Shown: positions 23,901 through 38,900 of the stretch, piece after piece
Layout: each line of letters begins with the position of its first letter
Position numbering within the stretch: the stretch's first letter is position 1
Source: Marthasterias glacialis
Lineage: Eukaryota > Echinodermata > Asteroidea > Forcipulatida > Asteriidae
DNA: 64,000 nt
NCBI GenBank assembly: GCA_911728455.2
Contig: CAJVRT020000003.1
Location: 62,001-126,000, forward strand
Direction: 5' to 3'
Program-made: the position numbers and the translations under genes
The notes under the pieces: generated by a model
Seen by the model: only the letters and a program-made list of their open reading frames with translations
Databases searched by the model: none
Told to the model about the DNA's origin: nothing

Positions 23901-26900
23901 ATGAGGTGATTTCAACTGATGAAGCTTGAAAGAGTTGACAGTTTTTTGGCTACAGAATCCTGCAGTCACACCTCTTTTTTTTAAGTAGCGTGATATATAT
24001 GGCCCATAGTTACCAATCATATGGTTTATCTACTGTGTTTGTCCACACCAGATTGGTCATGACCATGGACCCTCTACCAGAGGGTCCTTGATGAAACTAA
24101 CACATCTCCTTTCTGTTTCTATGGTATATCTACTGTGTGGGTCCACACTGCATTGGTCATGAAACTGGTCACACATCTCCTTTCTGTTTCTATGGTATAT
24201 CTACTGTGTGGGTCCACACTGCATTGGTCATGAAACTGGTCACACATCTCCTTTCTGTTTCTATGGTAAATCTACTGTGTGGGTCCACACTGCATTGGTC
24301 ATGAAACTGGTCACACATCTCCTTTCTGTTTCTATAGTATATCTACTGTGTGGGTCCACACTGCATTGGTCATGAAACTGGTCACACATCTCCTTTCTGT
24401 TTCTATGGTAAATCTACTGTGTGGGTCCACACTGTGATCATCACCCTTCTGTGGTTGCTATTGTACCCAGTTTTAAGTAAATTGCAGTGATGGTGTATTA
24501 CTTTATAAAGCTTTTGTATTAGTCAGAAATGATCAATGATTGCATGTAAATGATTCAATCCTACTGATAACAGATCATAAGGCATATTGTTTATTTAATT
24601 TCTATGTTTTTTATTTCTCTTTTTTTAGTAAGAAATTTTAGAGACTGCAATCGTTTTTTAAAGGAACTTTGGGTACCAATATTTTGCCAGTCATTTCTAA
24701 CATTTCTTGTATTTTTTCTATTCATTATTTTGCAGTTCAAAGTCTACATAGTCAGCCTAAATCTGCAAATGATGTGCTGTTGGAAAAGAAAAGGCTGAAG
24801 GTAAGTGCATGCTTGTTTTGGATTCATGTTTTGATCACTTAGAATTAGAAGACACACTTTGTTTAGACAGTGTACATAAAATTTGTAAGTTTTATGTTGT
24901 GGGGATTAGTCAGGTCTTTTAAAAGCATCTATGGGCCGTTCAAACATTTTTCAACCTTTTAACAGTCATAAGGGCATACTGCTTTAACCCATCAAAGTTG
25001 TACATACATTATTAATTTTCTCCCTCAGTGTTGATACATAACATATTGTACATTTTATGTCCAAAACTTATCCAGTCAGTTTTCCTTTTGGTTTAGTAAT
25101 AATTATAACAAAAGGTCACATCCCCTTTCGGTGAAACTTCATTAAAGTAAAGGCCTTGTTTAAACAGGTAGGAAAAAGGCTATTTAAGGGGATGTTTTTT
25201 CTTTTGTATGTGCTACTTTGTAGTGTAGTGACAACAGGCAATTTCGGTACAAAAAGCCAAAATATAATCCTTTTAATTGTGCAGTGTTTCCCACAAAACA
25301 CAACTCTATAGCATCCATGGTAGAACTGATTAATAATCACTGATATATCAATGCGACCCTCTGCTTCAAATAAACGATTACATGCCAAAATTCTGACTAA
25401 CATCGGCCATTGAGGCAAGCATTTCAATTAGCACACACCTCAACATCAGGACACAGTAATTCAAACCAATCTCTCTTTCACTTCACTTTTGTGCATTAAC
25501 TGTTTTGTGATAAGGGAATAAAAGAATTAAGACAAGATCTTACAAGGCAAAGACTTGCAGGGTTGTTTGCTGCCTGATTGAAGGACCAAGCCAAAGACAA
25601 GGTCCTCTTTTCCATTTAAGATTGAGCCGGTACTTTCTTATTCCCCTTTATAAATGCCCGTTTCCTTTAAAGGCAGTAATAATGTAGGAAAATCTGTAAA
25701 ACTTATTTCCCTGTGATGTCCTCAGGCTCTGTTTTGCAAGGATCGAGTCAAATTGCACACATGTACTACAACAATGCTTGGCTCAATTTTACCCACATGA
25801 TCCGCAATGAAATAAAGTCACATTAGTTTTCAGATATCATTTGTATCCAATGGTTATAAGAAAACATCCAGACTTGAACAGCTCCGGTATGTCTTTATCA
25901 GCTGTTTAAACAACCCCACGTGACATGCTCTCCACAAATAGAACATCGATCAAACTGGAAGGCTCATGAATTTTTGTTTTGGAAGAATAGATTCTACTGG
26001 AGTTTATAAATTCCATTTCTTGATTACATGTAAAACCTGTAATTCCCTAAAATACTTGCAGGAATCATTTGGCCGTAAACAAGGTCAGCCGACATCTGCT
26101 ACAGATTCAAGCTCTACACCGGCACACAACAACATGAGTGATGCAACGACCAATGCTGACAATGACATTGATAATGTTGAACAGGAAGGTAAGGAATCTC
26201 TCATTGTTCTATGAGTCTTATGATGAGGTGATTTCAACTGATGAAGCTTGAAAGAGTTGACAGTTTTTTGGCTACAGAATCCTGCAGTCACACCTCTTTT
26301 TTTTAAGTAGCGTGATATATATGGCCCATAGTTACCAATCATATGGTTTATCTACTGTGTTTGTCCACACCAGATTGGTCATGACCATGGACCCTCTACC
26401 AGAGGGTCCTTGATGAAACTAACACATCTCCTTTCTGTTTCTATGGTATATCTACTGTGTGGGTCCACACTGCATTGGTCATGAAACTGGTCACACATCT
26501 CCTTTCTGTTTCTATGGTATATCTACTGTGTGGGTCCACACTGCATTGGTCATGAAACTGGTCACACATCTCCTTTCTGTTTCTATGGTAAATCTACTGT
26601 GTGGGTCCACACTGCATTGGTCATGAAACTGGTCACACATCTCCTTTCTGTTTCTATAGTATATCTACTGTGTGGGTCCACACTGCATTGGTCATGAAAC
26701 TGGTCACACATCTCCTTTCTGTTTCTATGGTAAATCTACTGTGTGGGTCCACACTGTGATCATCACCCTTCTGTGGTTGCTATTGTACCCAGTTTTAAGT
26801 AAATTGCAGTGATGGTGTATTACTTTATAAAGCTTTTGTATTAGTCAGAAATGATCAATGATTGCATGTAAATGATTCAATCCTACTGATAACAGATCAT

Positions 26901-29900
26901 AAGGCATATTGTTTATTTAATTTCTATGTTTTTTATTTCTCTTTTTTTAGTAAGAAATTTTAGAGACTGCAATCGTTTTTTAAAGGAACTTTGGGTACCA
27001 ATATTTTGCCAGTCATTTCTAACATTTCTTGTATTTTTTCTATTCATTATTTTGCAGTTCAAAGTCTACATAGTCAGCCTAAATCTGCAAATGATGTGCT
27101 GTTGGAAAAGAAAAGGCTGAAGGTAAGTGCATGCTTGTTTTGGATTCATGTTTTGATCACTTAGAATTAGAAGACACACTTTGTTTAGACAGTGTACATA
27201 AAATTTGTAAGTTTTATGTTGTGGGGATTAGTCAGGTCTTTTAAAAGCATCTATGGGCCGTTCAAACATTTTTCAACCTTTTAACAGTCATAAGGGCATA
27301 CTGCTTTAACCCATCAAAGTTGTACATACATTATTAATTTTCTCCCTCAGTGTTGATACATAACATATTGTACATTTTATGTCCAAAACTTATCCAGTCA
27401 GTTTTCCTTTTGGTTTAGTAATAATTATAACAAAAGGTCACATCCCCTTTCGGTGAAACTTCATTAAAGTAAAGGCCTTGTTTAAACAGGTAGGAAAAAG
27501 GCTATTTAAGGGGATGTTTTTTCTTTTGTATGTGCTACTTTGTAGTGTAGTGACAACAGGCAATTTCGGTACAAAAAGCCAAAATATAATCCTTTTAATT
27601 GTGCAGTGTTTCCCACAAAACACAACTCTATAGCATCCATGGTAGAACTGATTAATAATCACTGATATATCAATGCGACCCTCTGCTTCAAATAAACGAT
27701 TACATGCCAAAATTCTGACTAACATCGGCCATTGAGGCAAGCATTTCAATTAGCACACACCTCAACATCAGGACACAGTAATTCAAACCAATCTCTCTTT
27801 CACTTCACTTTTGTGCATTAACTGTTTTGTGATAAGGGAATAAAAGAATTAAGACAAGATCTTACAAGGCAAAGACTTGCAGGGTTGTTTGCTGCCTGAT
27901 TGAAGGACCAAGCCAAAGACAAGGTCCTCTTTTCCATTTAAGATTGAGCCGGTACTTTCTTATTCCCCTTTATAAATGCCCGTTTCCTTTAAAGGCAGTA
28001 ATAATGTAGGAAAATCTGTAAAACTTATTTCCCTGTGATGTCCTCAGGCTCTGTTTTGCAAGGATCGAGTCAAATTGCACACATGTACTACAACAATGCT
28101 TGGCTCAATTTTACCCACATGATCCGCAATGAAATAAAGTCACATTAGTTTTCAGATATCATTTGTATCCAATGGTTATAAGAAAACATCCAGACTTGAA
28201 CAGCTCCGGTATGTCTTTATCAGCTGTTTAAACAACCCCACGTGACATGCTCTCCACAAATAGAACATCGATCAAACTGGAAGGCTCATGAATTTTTGTT
28301 TTGGAAGAATAGATTCTACTGGAGTTTATAAATTCCATTTCTTGATTACATGTAAAACCTGTAATTCCCTAAAATACTTGCAGGAATCATTTGGCCGTAA
28401 ACAAGGTCAGCCGACATCTGCTACAGATTCAAGCTCTACACCGGCACACAACAACATGAGTGATGCAACGACCAATGCTGACAATGACATTGATAATGTT
28501 GAACAGGAAGGTAAGGAATCTCTCATTGTTCTATGAGTCTTATGATGAGGTGATTTCAACTGATGAAGCTTGAAAGAGTTGACAGTTTTTTGGCTACAGA
28601 ATCCTGCAGTCACACCTCTTTTTTTTAAGTAGCGTGATATATATGGCCCATAGTTACCAATCATATGGTTTATCTACTGTGTTTGTCCACACCAGATTGG
28701 TCATGACCATGGACCCTCTACCAGAGGGTCCTTGATGAAACTAACACATCTCCTTTCTGTTTCTATGGTATATCTACTGTGTGGGTCCACACTGCATTGG
28801 TCATGAAACTGGTCACACATCTCCTTTCTGTTTCTATGGTATATCTACTGTGTGGGTCCACACTGCATTGGTCATGAAACTGGTCACACATCTCCTTTCT
28901 GTTTCTATGGTAAATCTACTGTGTGGGTCCACACTGCATTGGTCATGAAACTGGTCACACATCTCCTTTCTGTTTCTATAGTATATCTACTGTGTGGGTC
29001 CACACTGCATTGGTCATGAAACTGGTCACACATCTCCTTTCTGTTTCTATGGTAAATCTACTGTGTGGGTCCACACTGTGATCATCACCCTTCTGTGGTT
29101 GCTATTGTACCCAGTTTTAAGTAAATTGCAGTGATGGTGTATTACTTTATAAAGCTTTTGTATTAGTCAGAAATGATCAATGATTGCATGTAAATGATTC
29201 AATCCTACTGATAACAGATCATAAGGCATATTGTTTATTTAATTTCTATGTTTTTTATTTCTCTTTTTTTAGTAAGAAATTTTAGAGACTGCAATCGTTT
29301 TTTAAAGGAACTTTGGGTACCAATATTTTGCCAGTCATTTCTAACATTTCTTGTATTTTTTCTATTCATTATTTTGCAGTTCAAAGTCTACATAGTCAGC
29401 CTAAATCTGCAAATGATGTGCTGTTGGAAAAGAAAAGGCTGAAGGTAAGTGCATGCTTGTTTTGGATTCATGTTTTGATCACTTAGAATTAGAAGACACA
29501 CTTTGTTTAGACAGTGTACATAAAATTTGTAAGTTTTATGTTGTGGGGATTAGTCAGGTCTTTTAAAAGCATCTATGGGCCGTTCAAACATTTTTCAACC
29601 TTTTAACAGTCATAAGGGCATACTGCTTTAACCCATCAAAGTTGTACATACATTATTAATTTTCTCCCTCAGTGTTGATACATAACATATTGTACATTTT
29701 ATGTCCAAAACTTATCCAGTCAGTTTTCCTTTTGGTTTAGTAATAATTATAACAAAAGGTCACATCCCCTTTCGGTGAAACTTCATTAAAGTAAAGGCCT
29801 TGTTTAAACAGGTAGGAAAAAGGCTATTTAAGGGGATGTTTTTTCTTTTGTATGTGCTACTTTGTAGTGTAGTGACAACAGGCAATTTCGGTACAAAAAG

Positions 29901-32900
29901 CCAAAATATAATCCTTTTAATTGTGCAGTGTTTCCCACAAAACACAACTCTATAGCATCCATGGTAGAACTGATTAATAATCACTGATATATCAATGCGA
30001 CCCTCTGCTTCAAATAAACGATTACATGCCAAAATTCTGACTAACATCGGCCATTGAGGCAAGCATTTCAATTAGCACACACCTCAACATCAGGACACAG
30101 TAATTCAAACCAATCTCTCTTTCACTTCACTTTTGTGCATTAACTGTTTTGTGATAAGGGAATAAAAGAATTAAGACAAGATCTTACAAGGCAAAGACTT
30201 GCAGGGTTGTTTGCTGCCTGATTGAAGGACCAAGCCAAAGACAAGGTCCTCTTTTCCATTTAAGATTGAGCCGGTACTTTCTTATTCCCCTTTATAAATG
30301 CCCGTTTCCTTTAAAGGCAGTAATAATGTAGGAAAATCTGTAAAACTTATTTCCCTGTGATGTCCTCAGGCTCTGTTTTGCAAGGATCGAGTCAAATTGC
30401 ACACATGTACTACAACAATGCTTGGCTCAATTTTACCCACATGATCCGCAATGAAATAAAGTCACATTAGTTTTCAGATATCATTTGTATCCAATGGTTA
30501 TAAGAAAACATCCAGACTTGAACAGCTCCGGTATGTCTTTATCAGCTGTTTAAACAACCCCACGTGACATGCTCTCCACAAATAGAACATCGATCAAACT
30601 GGAAGGCTCATGAATTTTTGTTTTGGAAGAATAGATTCTACTGGAGTTTATAAATTCCATTTCTTGATTACATGTAAAACCTGTAATTCCCTAAAATACT
30701 TGCAGGAATCATTTGGCCGTAAACAAGGTCAGCCGACATCTGCTACAGATTCAAGCTCTACACCGGCACACAACAACATGAGTGATGCAACGACCAATGC
30801 TGACAATGACATTGATAATGTTGAACAGGAAGGTAAGGAATCTCTCATTGTTCTATGAGTCTTATGATGAGGTGATTTCAACTGATGAAGCTTGAAAGAG
30901 TTGACAGTTTTTTGGCTACAGAATCCTGCAGTCACACCTCTTTTTTTTAAGTAGCGTGATATATATGGCCCATAGTTACCAATCATATGGTTTATCTACT
31001 GTGTTTGTCCACACCAGATTGGTCATGACCATGGACCCTCTACCAGAGGGTCCTTGATGAAACTAACACATCTCCTTTCTGTTTCTATGGTATATCTACT
31101 GTGTGGGTCCACACTGCATTGGTCATGAAACTGGTCACACATCTCCTTTCTGTTTCTATGGTATATCTACTGTGTGGGTCCACACTGCATTGGTCATGAA
31201 ACTGGTCACACATCTCCTTTCTGTTTCTATGGTAAATCTACTGTGTGGGTCCACACTGCATTGGTCATGAAACTGGTCACACATCTCCTTTCTGTTTCTA
31301 TAGTATATCTACTGTGTGGGTCCACACTGCATTGGTCATGAAACTGGTCACACATCTCCTTTCTGTTTCTATGGTAAATCTACTGTGTGGGTCCACACTG
31401 TGATCATCACCCTTCTGTGGTTGCTATTGTACCCAGTTTTAAGTAAATTGCAGTGATGGTGTATTACTTTATAAAGCTTTTGTATTAGTCAGAAATGATC
31501 AATGATTGCATGTAAATGATTCAATCCTACTGATAACAGATCATAAGGCATATTGTTTATTTAATTTCTATGTTTTTTATTTCTCTTTTTTTAGTAAGAA
31601 ATTTTAGAGACTGCAATCGTTTTTTAAAGGAACTTTGGGTACCAATATTTTGCCAGTCATTTCTAACATTTCTTGTATTTTTTCTATTCATTATTTTGCA
31701 GTTCAAAGTCTACATAGTCAGCCTAAATCTGCAAATGATGTGCTGTTGGAAAAGAAAAGGCTGAAGGTAAGTGCATGCTTGTTTTGGATTCATGTTTTGA
31801 TCACTTAGAATTAGAAGACACACTTTGTTTAGACAGTGTACATAAAATTTGTAAGTTTTATGTTGTGGGGATTAGTCAGGTCTTTTAAAAGCATCTATGG
31901 GCCGTTCAAACATTTTTCAACCTTTTAACAGTCATAAGGGCATACTGCTTTAACCCATCAAAGTTGTACATACATTATTAATTTTCTCCCTCAGTGTTGA
32001 TACATAACATATTGTACATTTTATGTCCAAAACTTATCCAGTCAGTTTTCCTTTTGGTTTAGTAATAATTATAACAAAAGGTCACATCCCCTTTCGGTGA
32101 AACTTCATTAAAGTAAAGGCCTTGTTTAAACAGGTAGGAAAAAGGCTATTTAAGGGGATGTTTTTTCTTTTGTATGTGCTACTTTGTAGTGTAGTGACAA
32201 CAGGCAATTTCGGTACAAAAAGCCAAAATATAATCCTTTTAATTGTGCAGTGTTTCCCACAAAACACAACTCTATAGCATCCATGGTAGAACTGATTAAT
32301 AATCACTGATATATCAATGCGACCCTCTGCTTCAAATAAACGATTACATGCCAAAATTCTGACTAACATCGGCCATTGAGGCAAGCATTTCAATTAGCAC
32401 ACACCTCAACATCAGGACACAGTAATTCAAACCAATCTCTCTTTCACTTCACTTTTGTGCATTAACTGTTTTGTGATAAGGGAATAAAAGAATTAAGACA
32501 AGATCTTACAAGGCAAAGACTTGCAGGGTTGTTTGCTGCCTGATTGAAGGACCAAGCCAAAGACAAGGTCCTCTTTTCCATTTAAGATTGAGCCGGTACT
32601 TTCTTATTCCCCTTTATAAATGCCCGTTTCCTTTAAAGGCAGTAATAATGTAGGAAAATCTGTAAAACTTATTTCCCTGTGATGTCCTCAGGCTCTGTTT
32701 TGCAAGGATCGAGTCAAATTGCACACATGTACTACAACAATGCTTGGCTCAATTTTACCCACATGATCCGCAATGAAATAAAGTCACATTAGTTTTCAGA
32801 TATCATTTGTATCCAATGGTTATAAGAAAACATCCAGACTTGAACAGCTCCGGTATGTCTTTATCAGCTGTTTAAACAACCCCACGTGACATGCTCTCCA

Positions 32901-35900
32901 CAAATAGAACATCGATCAAACTGGAAGGCTCATGAATTTTTGTTTTGGAAGAATAGATTCTACTGGAGTTTATAAATTCCATTTCTTGATTACATGTAAA
33001 ACCTGTAATTCCCTAAAATACTTGCAGGAATCATTTGGCCGTAAACAAGGTCAGCCGACATCTGCTACAGATTCAAGCTCTACACCGGCACACAACAACA
33101 TGAGTGATGCAACGACCAATGCTGACAATGACATTGATAATGTTGAACAGGAAGGTAAGGAATCTCTCATTGTTCTATGAGTCTTATGATGAGGTGATTT
33201 CAACTGATGAAGCTTGAAAGAGTTGACAGTTTTTTGGCTACAGAATCCTGCAGTCACACCTCTTTTTTTTAAGTAGCGTGATATATATGGCCCATAGTTA
33301 CCAATCATATGGTTTATCTACTGTGTTTGTCCACACCAGATTGGTCATGACCATGGACCCTCTACCAGAGGGTCCTTGATGAAACTAACACATCTCCTTT
33401 CTGTTTCTATGGTATATCTACTGTGTGGGTCCACACTGCATTGGTCATGAAACTGGTCACACATCTCCTTTCTGTTTCTATGGTATATCTACTGTGTGGG
33501 TCCACACTGCATTGGTCATGAAACTGGTCACACATCTCCTTTCTGTTTCTATGGTAAATCTACTGTGTGGGTCCACACTGCATTGGTCATGAAACTGGTC
33601 ACACATCTCCTTTCTGTTTCTATAGTATATCTACTGTGTGGGTCCACACTGCATTGGTCATGAAACTGGTCACACATCTCCTTTCTGTTTCTATGGTAAA
33701 TCTACTGTGTGGGTCCACACTGTGATCATCACCCTTCTGTGGTTGCTATTGTACCCAGTTTTAAGTAAATTGCAGTGATGGTGTATTACTTTATAAAGCT
33801 TTTGTATTAGTCAGAAATGATCAATGATTGCATGTAAATGATTCAATCCTACTGATAACAGATCATAAGGCATATTGTTTATTTAATTTCTATGTTTTTT
33901 ATTTCTCTTTTTTTAGTAAGAAATTTTAGAGACTGCAATCGTTTTTTAAAGGAACTTTGGGTACCAATATTTTGCCAGTCATTTCTAACATTTCTTGTAT
34001 TTTTTCTATTCATTATTTTGCAGTTCAAAGTCTACATAGTCAGCCTAAATCTGCAAATGATGTGCTGTTGGAAAAGAAAAGGCTGAAGGTAAGTGCATGC
34101 TTGTTTTGGATTCATGTTTTGATCACTTAGAATTAGAAGACACACTTTGTTTAGACAGTGTACATAAAATTTGTAAGTTTTATGTTGTGGGGATTAGTCA
34201 GGTCTTTTAAAAGCATCTATGGGCCGTTCAAACATTTTTCAACCTTTTAACAGTCATAAGGGCATACTGCTTTAACCCATCAAAGTTGTACATACATTAT
34301 TAATTTTCTCCCTCAGTGTTGATACATAACATATTGTACATTTTATGTCCAAAACTTATCCAGTCAGTTTTCCTTTTGGTTTAGTAATAATTATAACAAA
34401 AGGTCACATCCCCTTTCGGTGAAACTTCATTAAAGTAAAGGCCTTGTTTAAACAGGTAGGAAAAAGGCTATTTAAGGGGATGTTTTTTCTTTTGTATGTG
34501 CTACTTTGTAGTGTAGTGACAACAGGCAATTTCGGTACAAAAAGCCAAAATATAATCCTTTTAATTGTGCAGTGTTTCCCACAAAACACAACTCTATAGC
34601 ATCCATGGTAGAACTGATTAATAATCACTGATATATCAATGCGACCCTCTGCTTCAAATAAACGATTACATGCCAAAATTCTGACTAACATCGGCCATTG
34701 AGGCAAGCATTTCAATTAGCACACACCTCAACATCAGGACACAGTAATTCAAACCAATCTCTCTTTCACTTCACTTTTGTGCATTAACTGTTTTGTGATA
34801 AGGGAATAAAAGAATTAAGACAAGATCTTACAAGGCAAAGACTTGCAGGGTTGTTTGCTGCCTGATTGAAGGACCAAGCCAAAGACAAGGTCCTCTTTTC
34901 CATTTAAGATTGAGCCGGTACTTTCTTATTCCCCTTTATAAATGCCCGTTTCCTTTAAAGGCAGTAATAATGTAGGAAAATCTGTAAAACTTATTTCCCT
35001 GTGATGTCCTCAGGCTCTGTTTTGCAAGGATCGAGTCAAATTGCACACATGTACTACAACAATGCTTGGCTCAATTTTACCCACATGATCCGCAATGAAA
35101 TAAAGTCACATTAGTTTTCAGATATCATTTGTATCCAATGGTTATAAGAAAACATCCAGACTTGAACAGCTCCGGTATGTCTTTATCAGCTGTTTAAACA
35201 ACCCCACGTGACATGCTCTCCACAAATAGAACATCGATCAAACTGGAAGGCTCATGAATTTTTGTTTTGGAAGAATAGATTCTACTGGAGTTTATAAATT
35301 CCATTTCTTGATTACATGTAAAACCTGTAATTCCCTAAAATACTTGCAGGAATCATTTGGCCGTAAACAAGGTCAGCCGACATCTGCTACAGATTCAAGC
35401 TCTACACCGGCACACAACAACATGAGTGATGCAACGACCAATGCTGACAATGACATTGATAATGTTGAACAGGAAGGTAAGGAATCTCTCATTGTTCTAT
35501 GAGTCTTATGATGAGGTGATTTCAACTGATGAAGCTTGAAAGAGTTGACAGTTTTTCGGCTACAGAATCCTGCAGTCACACCTCTTTTTATCAAGTAGTG
35601 ATATATATGGCCCATAGTTACCAATCATATACTTATTGATTTCTTGAAAAGAAAAATGGGCCACAAAATTATGGCTCGTTAAGAATTTACACCATTTATT
35701 TCTTTACCTCTATTGTTTCTATTAAGTGTGTACATAATCATTGCCAAGTTACAAGTAACACTCCTGTTCATTTCTTGTTTAAAGAAGGATGGCCTAGATA
35801 AAAATTATTTAAGTGTGCACAGAATGATAGCCCTGATCATATAGTCAAAGCCCTAATTGCATTAGTAAGTTTTACTTAACGGTCTTATGTAAAGATGACT

Positions 35901-38900
35901 CAAAACATTGTTGACTTTCAATCCACTTGAAATTAAGAAGTCATTTTTTATTTACCACAAAATTGTTGTTTTTTATTCTGTTATCAGAAAGTTTGAACCC
36001 GAAGAACAGTCAACTGAGAATATATGATAAGCGACAGTCTTGTTTATACTGTGGAGAACTCATGTCTAAGGCAGCAAGACATTTAAAAGCAATGCATGCA
36101 AAAGAAACAGATGTCAAATATGCCATAGCCCAGGAGAAGCACAAGGGTAGGAGGCCAAGCCATGAGTTTGAGAAACTAAGGCTCAAAGGGAACTTTTATC
36201 ACAATATGAAAGTGCTTTCCACAGGCTCTGGTCAGCTAATTGTTGTCAAGAACCCAGTATTTGGAGAATGTGAATCTTCAGATTATCTGCCATGTCCTTT
36301 TTGCCTGGGTTTTTTCCAAAATACATTCTTGTGGCGGCATAAGAAGAGCTGTCAGTTCAGGGAGATTGCTTCATCAGAGCAACAAGACGATGATTCATAT
36401 CACAAAATCCAACAGGATAGCAAAATGATTGTACAGTCATTTCTTGACCCAGCCAGCCAGAATAATTCTTCCCTGTCTAAGTATGTATTGTCACCTATGA
36501 TACATGACCAGGTGTCTATGGTTGTTAGAGGAGATAGAATAATCCTTGCTTTGGGAAGAAACCTGATTGATAAAGTTGGTGCTGGGAAGTCGCAATACAT
36601 TTCACAGAGGCTTCGACAACTAGGAAGACTGGTCCTGACACTGAGATCTTTGACAGAGGGAGAAGAAGTCTTTCTTGCAGATTTCTTGAAGCCTGATCTC
36701 TTCGACTTGGTCATACAAGCTGTAATGGTGGTGTGTCAACTTAAAGAAAACACTCCTGAAAGTGGAACACCAGAATTTGGTATTCCTTCTCTGTCCCTTA
36801 AACTTGGGCATTCTTTGAAAAAGTCTGCCTTGATCTTACAAGGGGAAGCTCTAAGAAATAGAGACAGCGAGTTGTTGGAGACTGCCAAGATGTATCTTCA
36901 ACTCCATGAGAGCGAATGGTCTGATAAAATAGCATCTCATGCTCTAAGTACAATGGCAAACCTGAAGTTTAACAAGCCAGACATATTGCCAGTAACATCT
37001 GACTTGATCAAGTTGAGACAGTTCTTACTTGATGAGATTCAAGTTCGTTGTAGGAGCCTTGAGCAGCATCCTTCACCAGAAAACTGGACAGCTCTAGTGG
37101 AAGTGTGTCTTTCTAGACTCATCGTTTTCAACAAGCGTAGAGGTGGAGAAGCTTCAAGGTTACTGTGCAAACCCTACGAAGAACGACCAGTTTGGCAACA
37201 CTTTGCCAATGAGGAAATAAACAATTCACTGACTGAGCTGGAGAAGCAGCTAAGCAGTAGGTAAGTATACAAAATTCAATCACAGAGCTAATTGTAAAAC
37301 AGGAGTTTAAATGAAAGCTAACAGATCATAATCTGACCAACCACCTGCCTAGCCCAATAAAAAAAGCATTGTAGATGCATCGTAACATCTAGCTGTGCAC
37401 TGATTCTGTGTTTGTATGGAATGGATGCCTCTGCCATTTCTCTGATAATTTATATTGTTGCTTTGTTGGAGAACCTGGTGTATGTTTTTGTGCATCAAAC
37501 TTGAACCTTCTTGCTCTGATGCTTTAAACAGTACAAGAAAAATTGTACAACATTATCTGACCGTTACAGTTGTCTTCCATTCTACACAATGTTGACTATC
37601 ATTGGTACACTGAACTTCTGTAGGGTACTTGTGTTTCATGGAGTCATACTAGAACTACAACTGCCCCAAGTCCGACTAGAAAATGATGCTGATCTATTAA
37701 TTAAAAGATTTGATGTGTTGCATGCTCACACATTAAAATGTACCATTGGCAAATGATAACAAATGCTAGTTTTGCCAAGACAATGAAAGTCACAAGCAAG
37801 GTGAGTTTTGAAGTGAACTGTTTGTTCTGTTTCAGACTTGACATGGTGCAAATCAGAGGAAAGAGGGGACGTGCTGTGCCACTTCTCCTGACCAAAGATG
37901 TAAAGCAAGCCATCAGCATTCTGCAAGAGCAACGTGAAGCATCCGGTGTGCTAGCAGAAAATCCCTATGTCTTTGCTCGCCCTAGGAACTCTAAAAGACC
38001 CATAAGAGGTTGGGATTGCTTGAAGGCAGTAGCTACACGGGCCAATCTCAAGGAACCTGGGGCAATAACCAGTACTAAACTGAGAAAATACGTTGCAACT
38101 GTGTCCCAAATCATCGACCTCAGTAACAACGAGCTTGACTGGCTTGCACGTCACCTAGGACACGACATTAATGTCCACAGGGATTTCTATCGCAAGCATG
38201 AGTCCACAATTGAGTTGGCTAAGGTTAGCAAGCTCTTGGTTGCTGTCGATCAAGGAAAGGTGTCAAAACTGTCTGGTCGAAAGCTTGATGACATCACACT
38301 AGATGGTATGTATAAAAGTGTTGCATGTCTTGTAGGATATGGTCATTTGTGTTCTGTACACATTGTTATTGTTCGCATAATTTGTGAGGTCAAATTACGC
38401 CCCCACTTTTGTACAAAAAACTTTTACAGAGAAAAATATTAAATGATAACAACAAACTATATTTTACATTGCGGTACAGCCTGCACAACTCTATGATGTA
38501 ACCTGAAGCTAATTAAATTTGTGAGAGCAAATTTTACCCCTTGCTTGTGGACAATGCAGGAATAATAACAGCAGTTTACAACGTGGCTCATCTAGTTTTT
38601 AAAATATTCATCTTGAAACAAACAAAGAGACACACAAATTTCATCAAAATCAACCTTAACTTTTTCAAGAAAGTAATTAATTGTTTTCTGGAAATAATTT
38701 TGGTTGTTCAGCTTGTGTGCTTTTCTAAATTTTTAAATGCTATTTTATGGAATATGACAGCATTTCACAAGAAAATATTTCACATAGAAATTGGGTTTAG
38801 TATGATTTTCATACAGTCAGCTTTCGGATTGAAACTAAATATTAATGCTTCCTGTATTGTATATTTAATGCAAGTCATGACATAAACAAGGCAATGTAGA

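Noticed and set aside
35927..35987. Start codon of the 445-residue frame at 35927
   Set aside because: A good acceptor ends at 35987 and the array exon's phase 1 fits the exon at 35988; the upstream part is AT-rich intron that happens to be open.
37836..38305. Phage or bacterial integrase contamination
   Set aside because: The region is split by introns in phase with animal-type SET and SANT exons and carries eukaryotic repeats on all sides.
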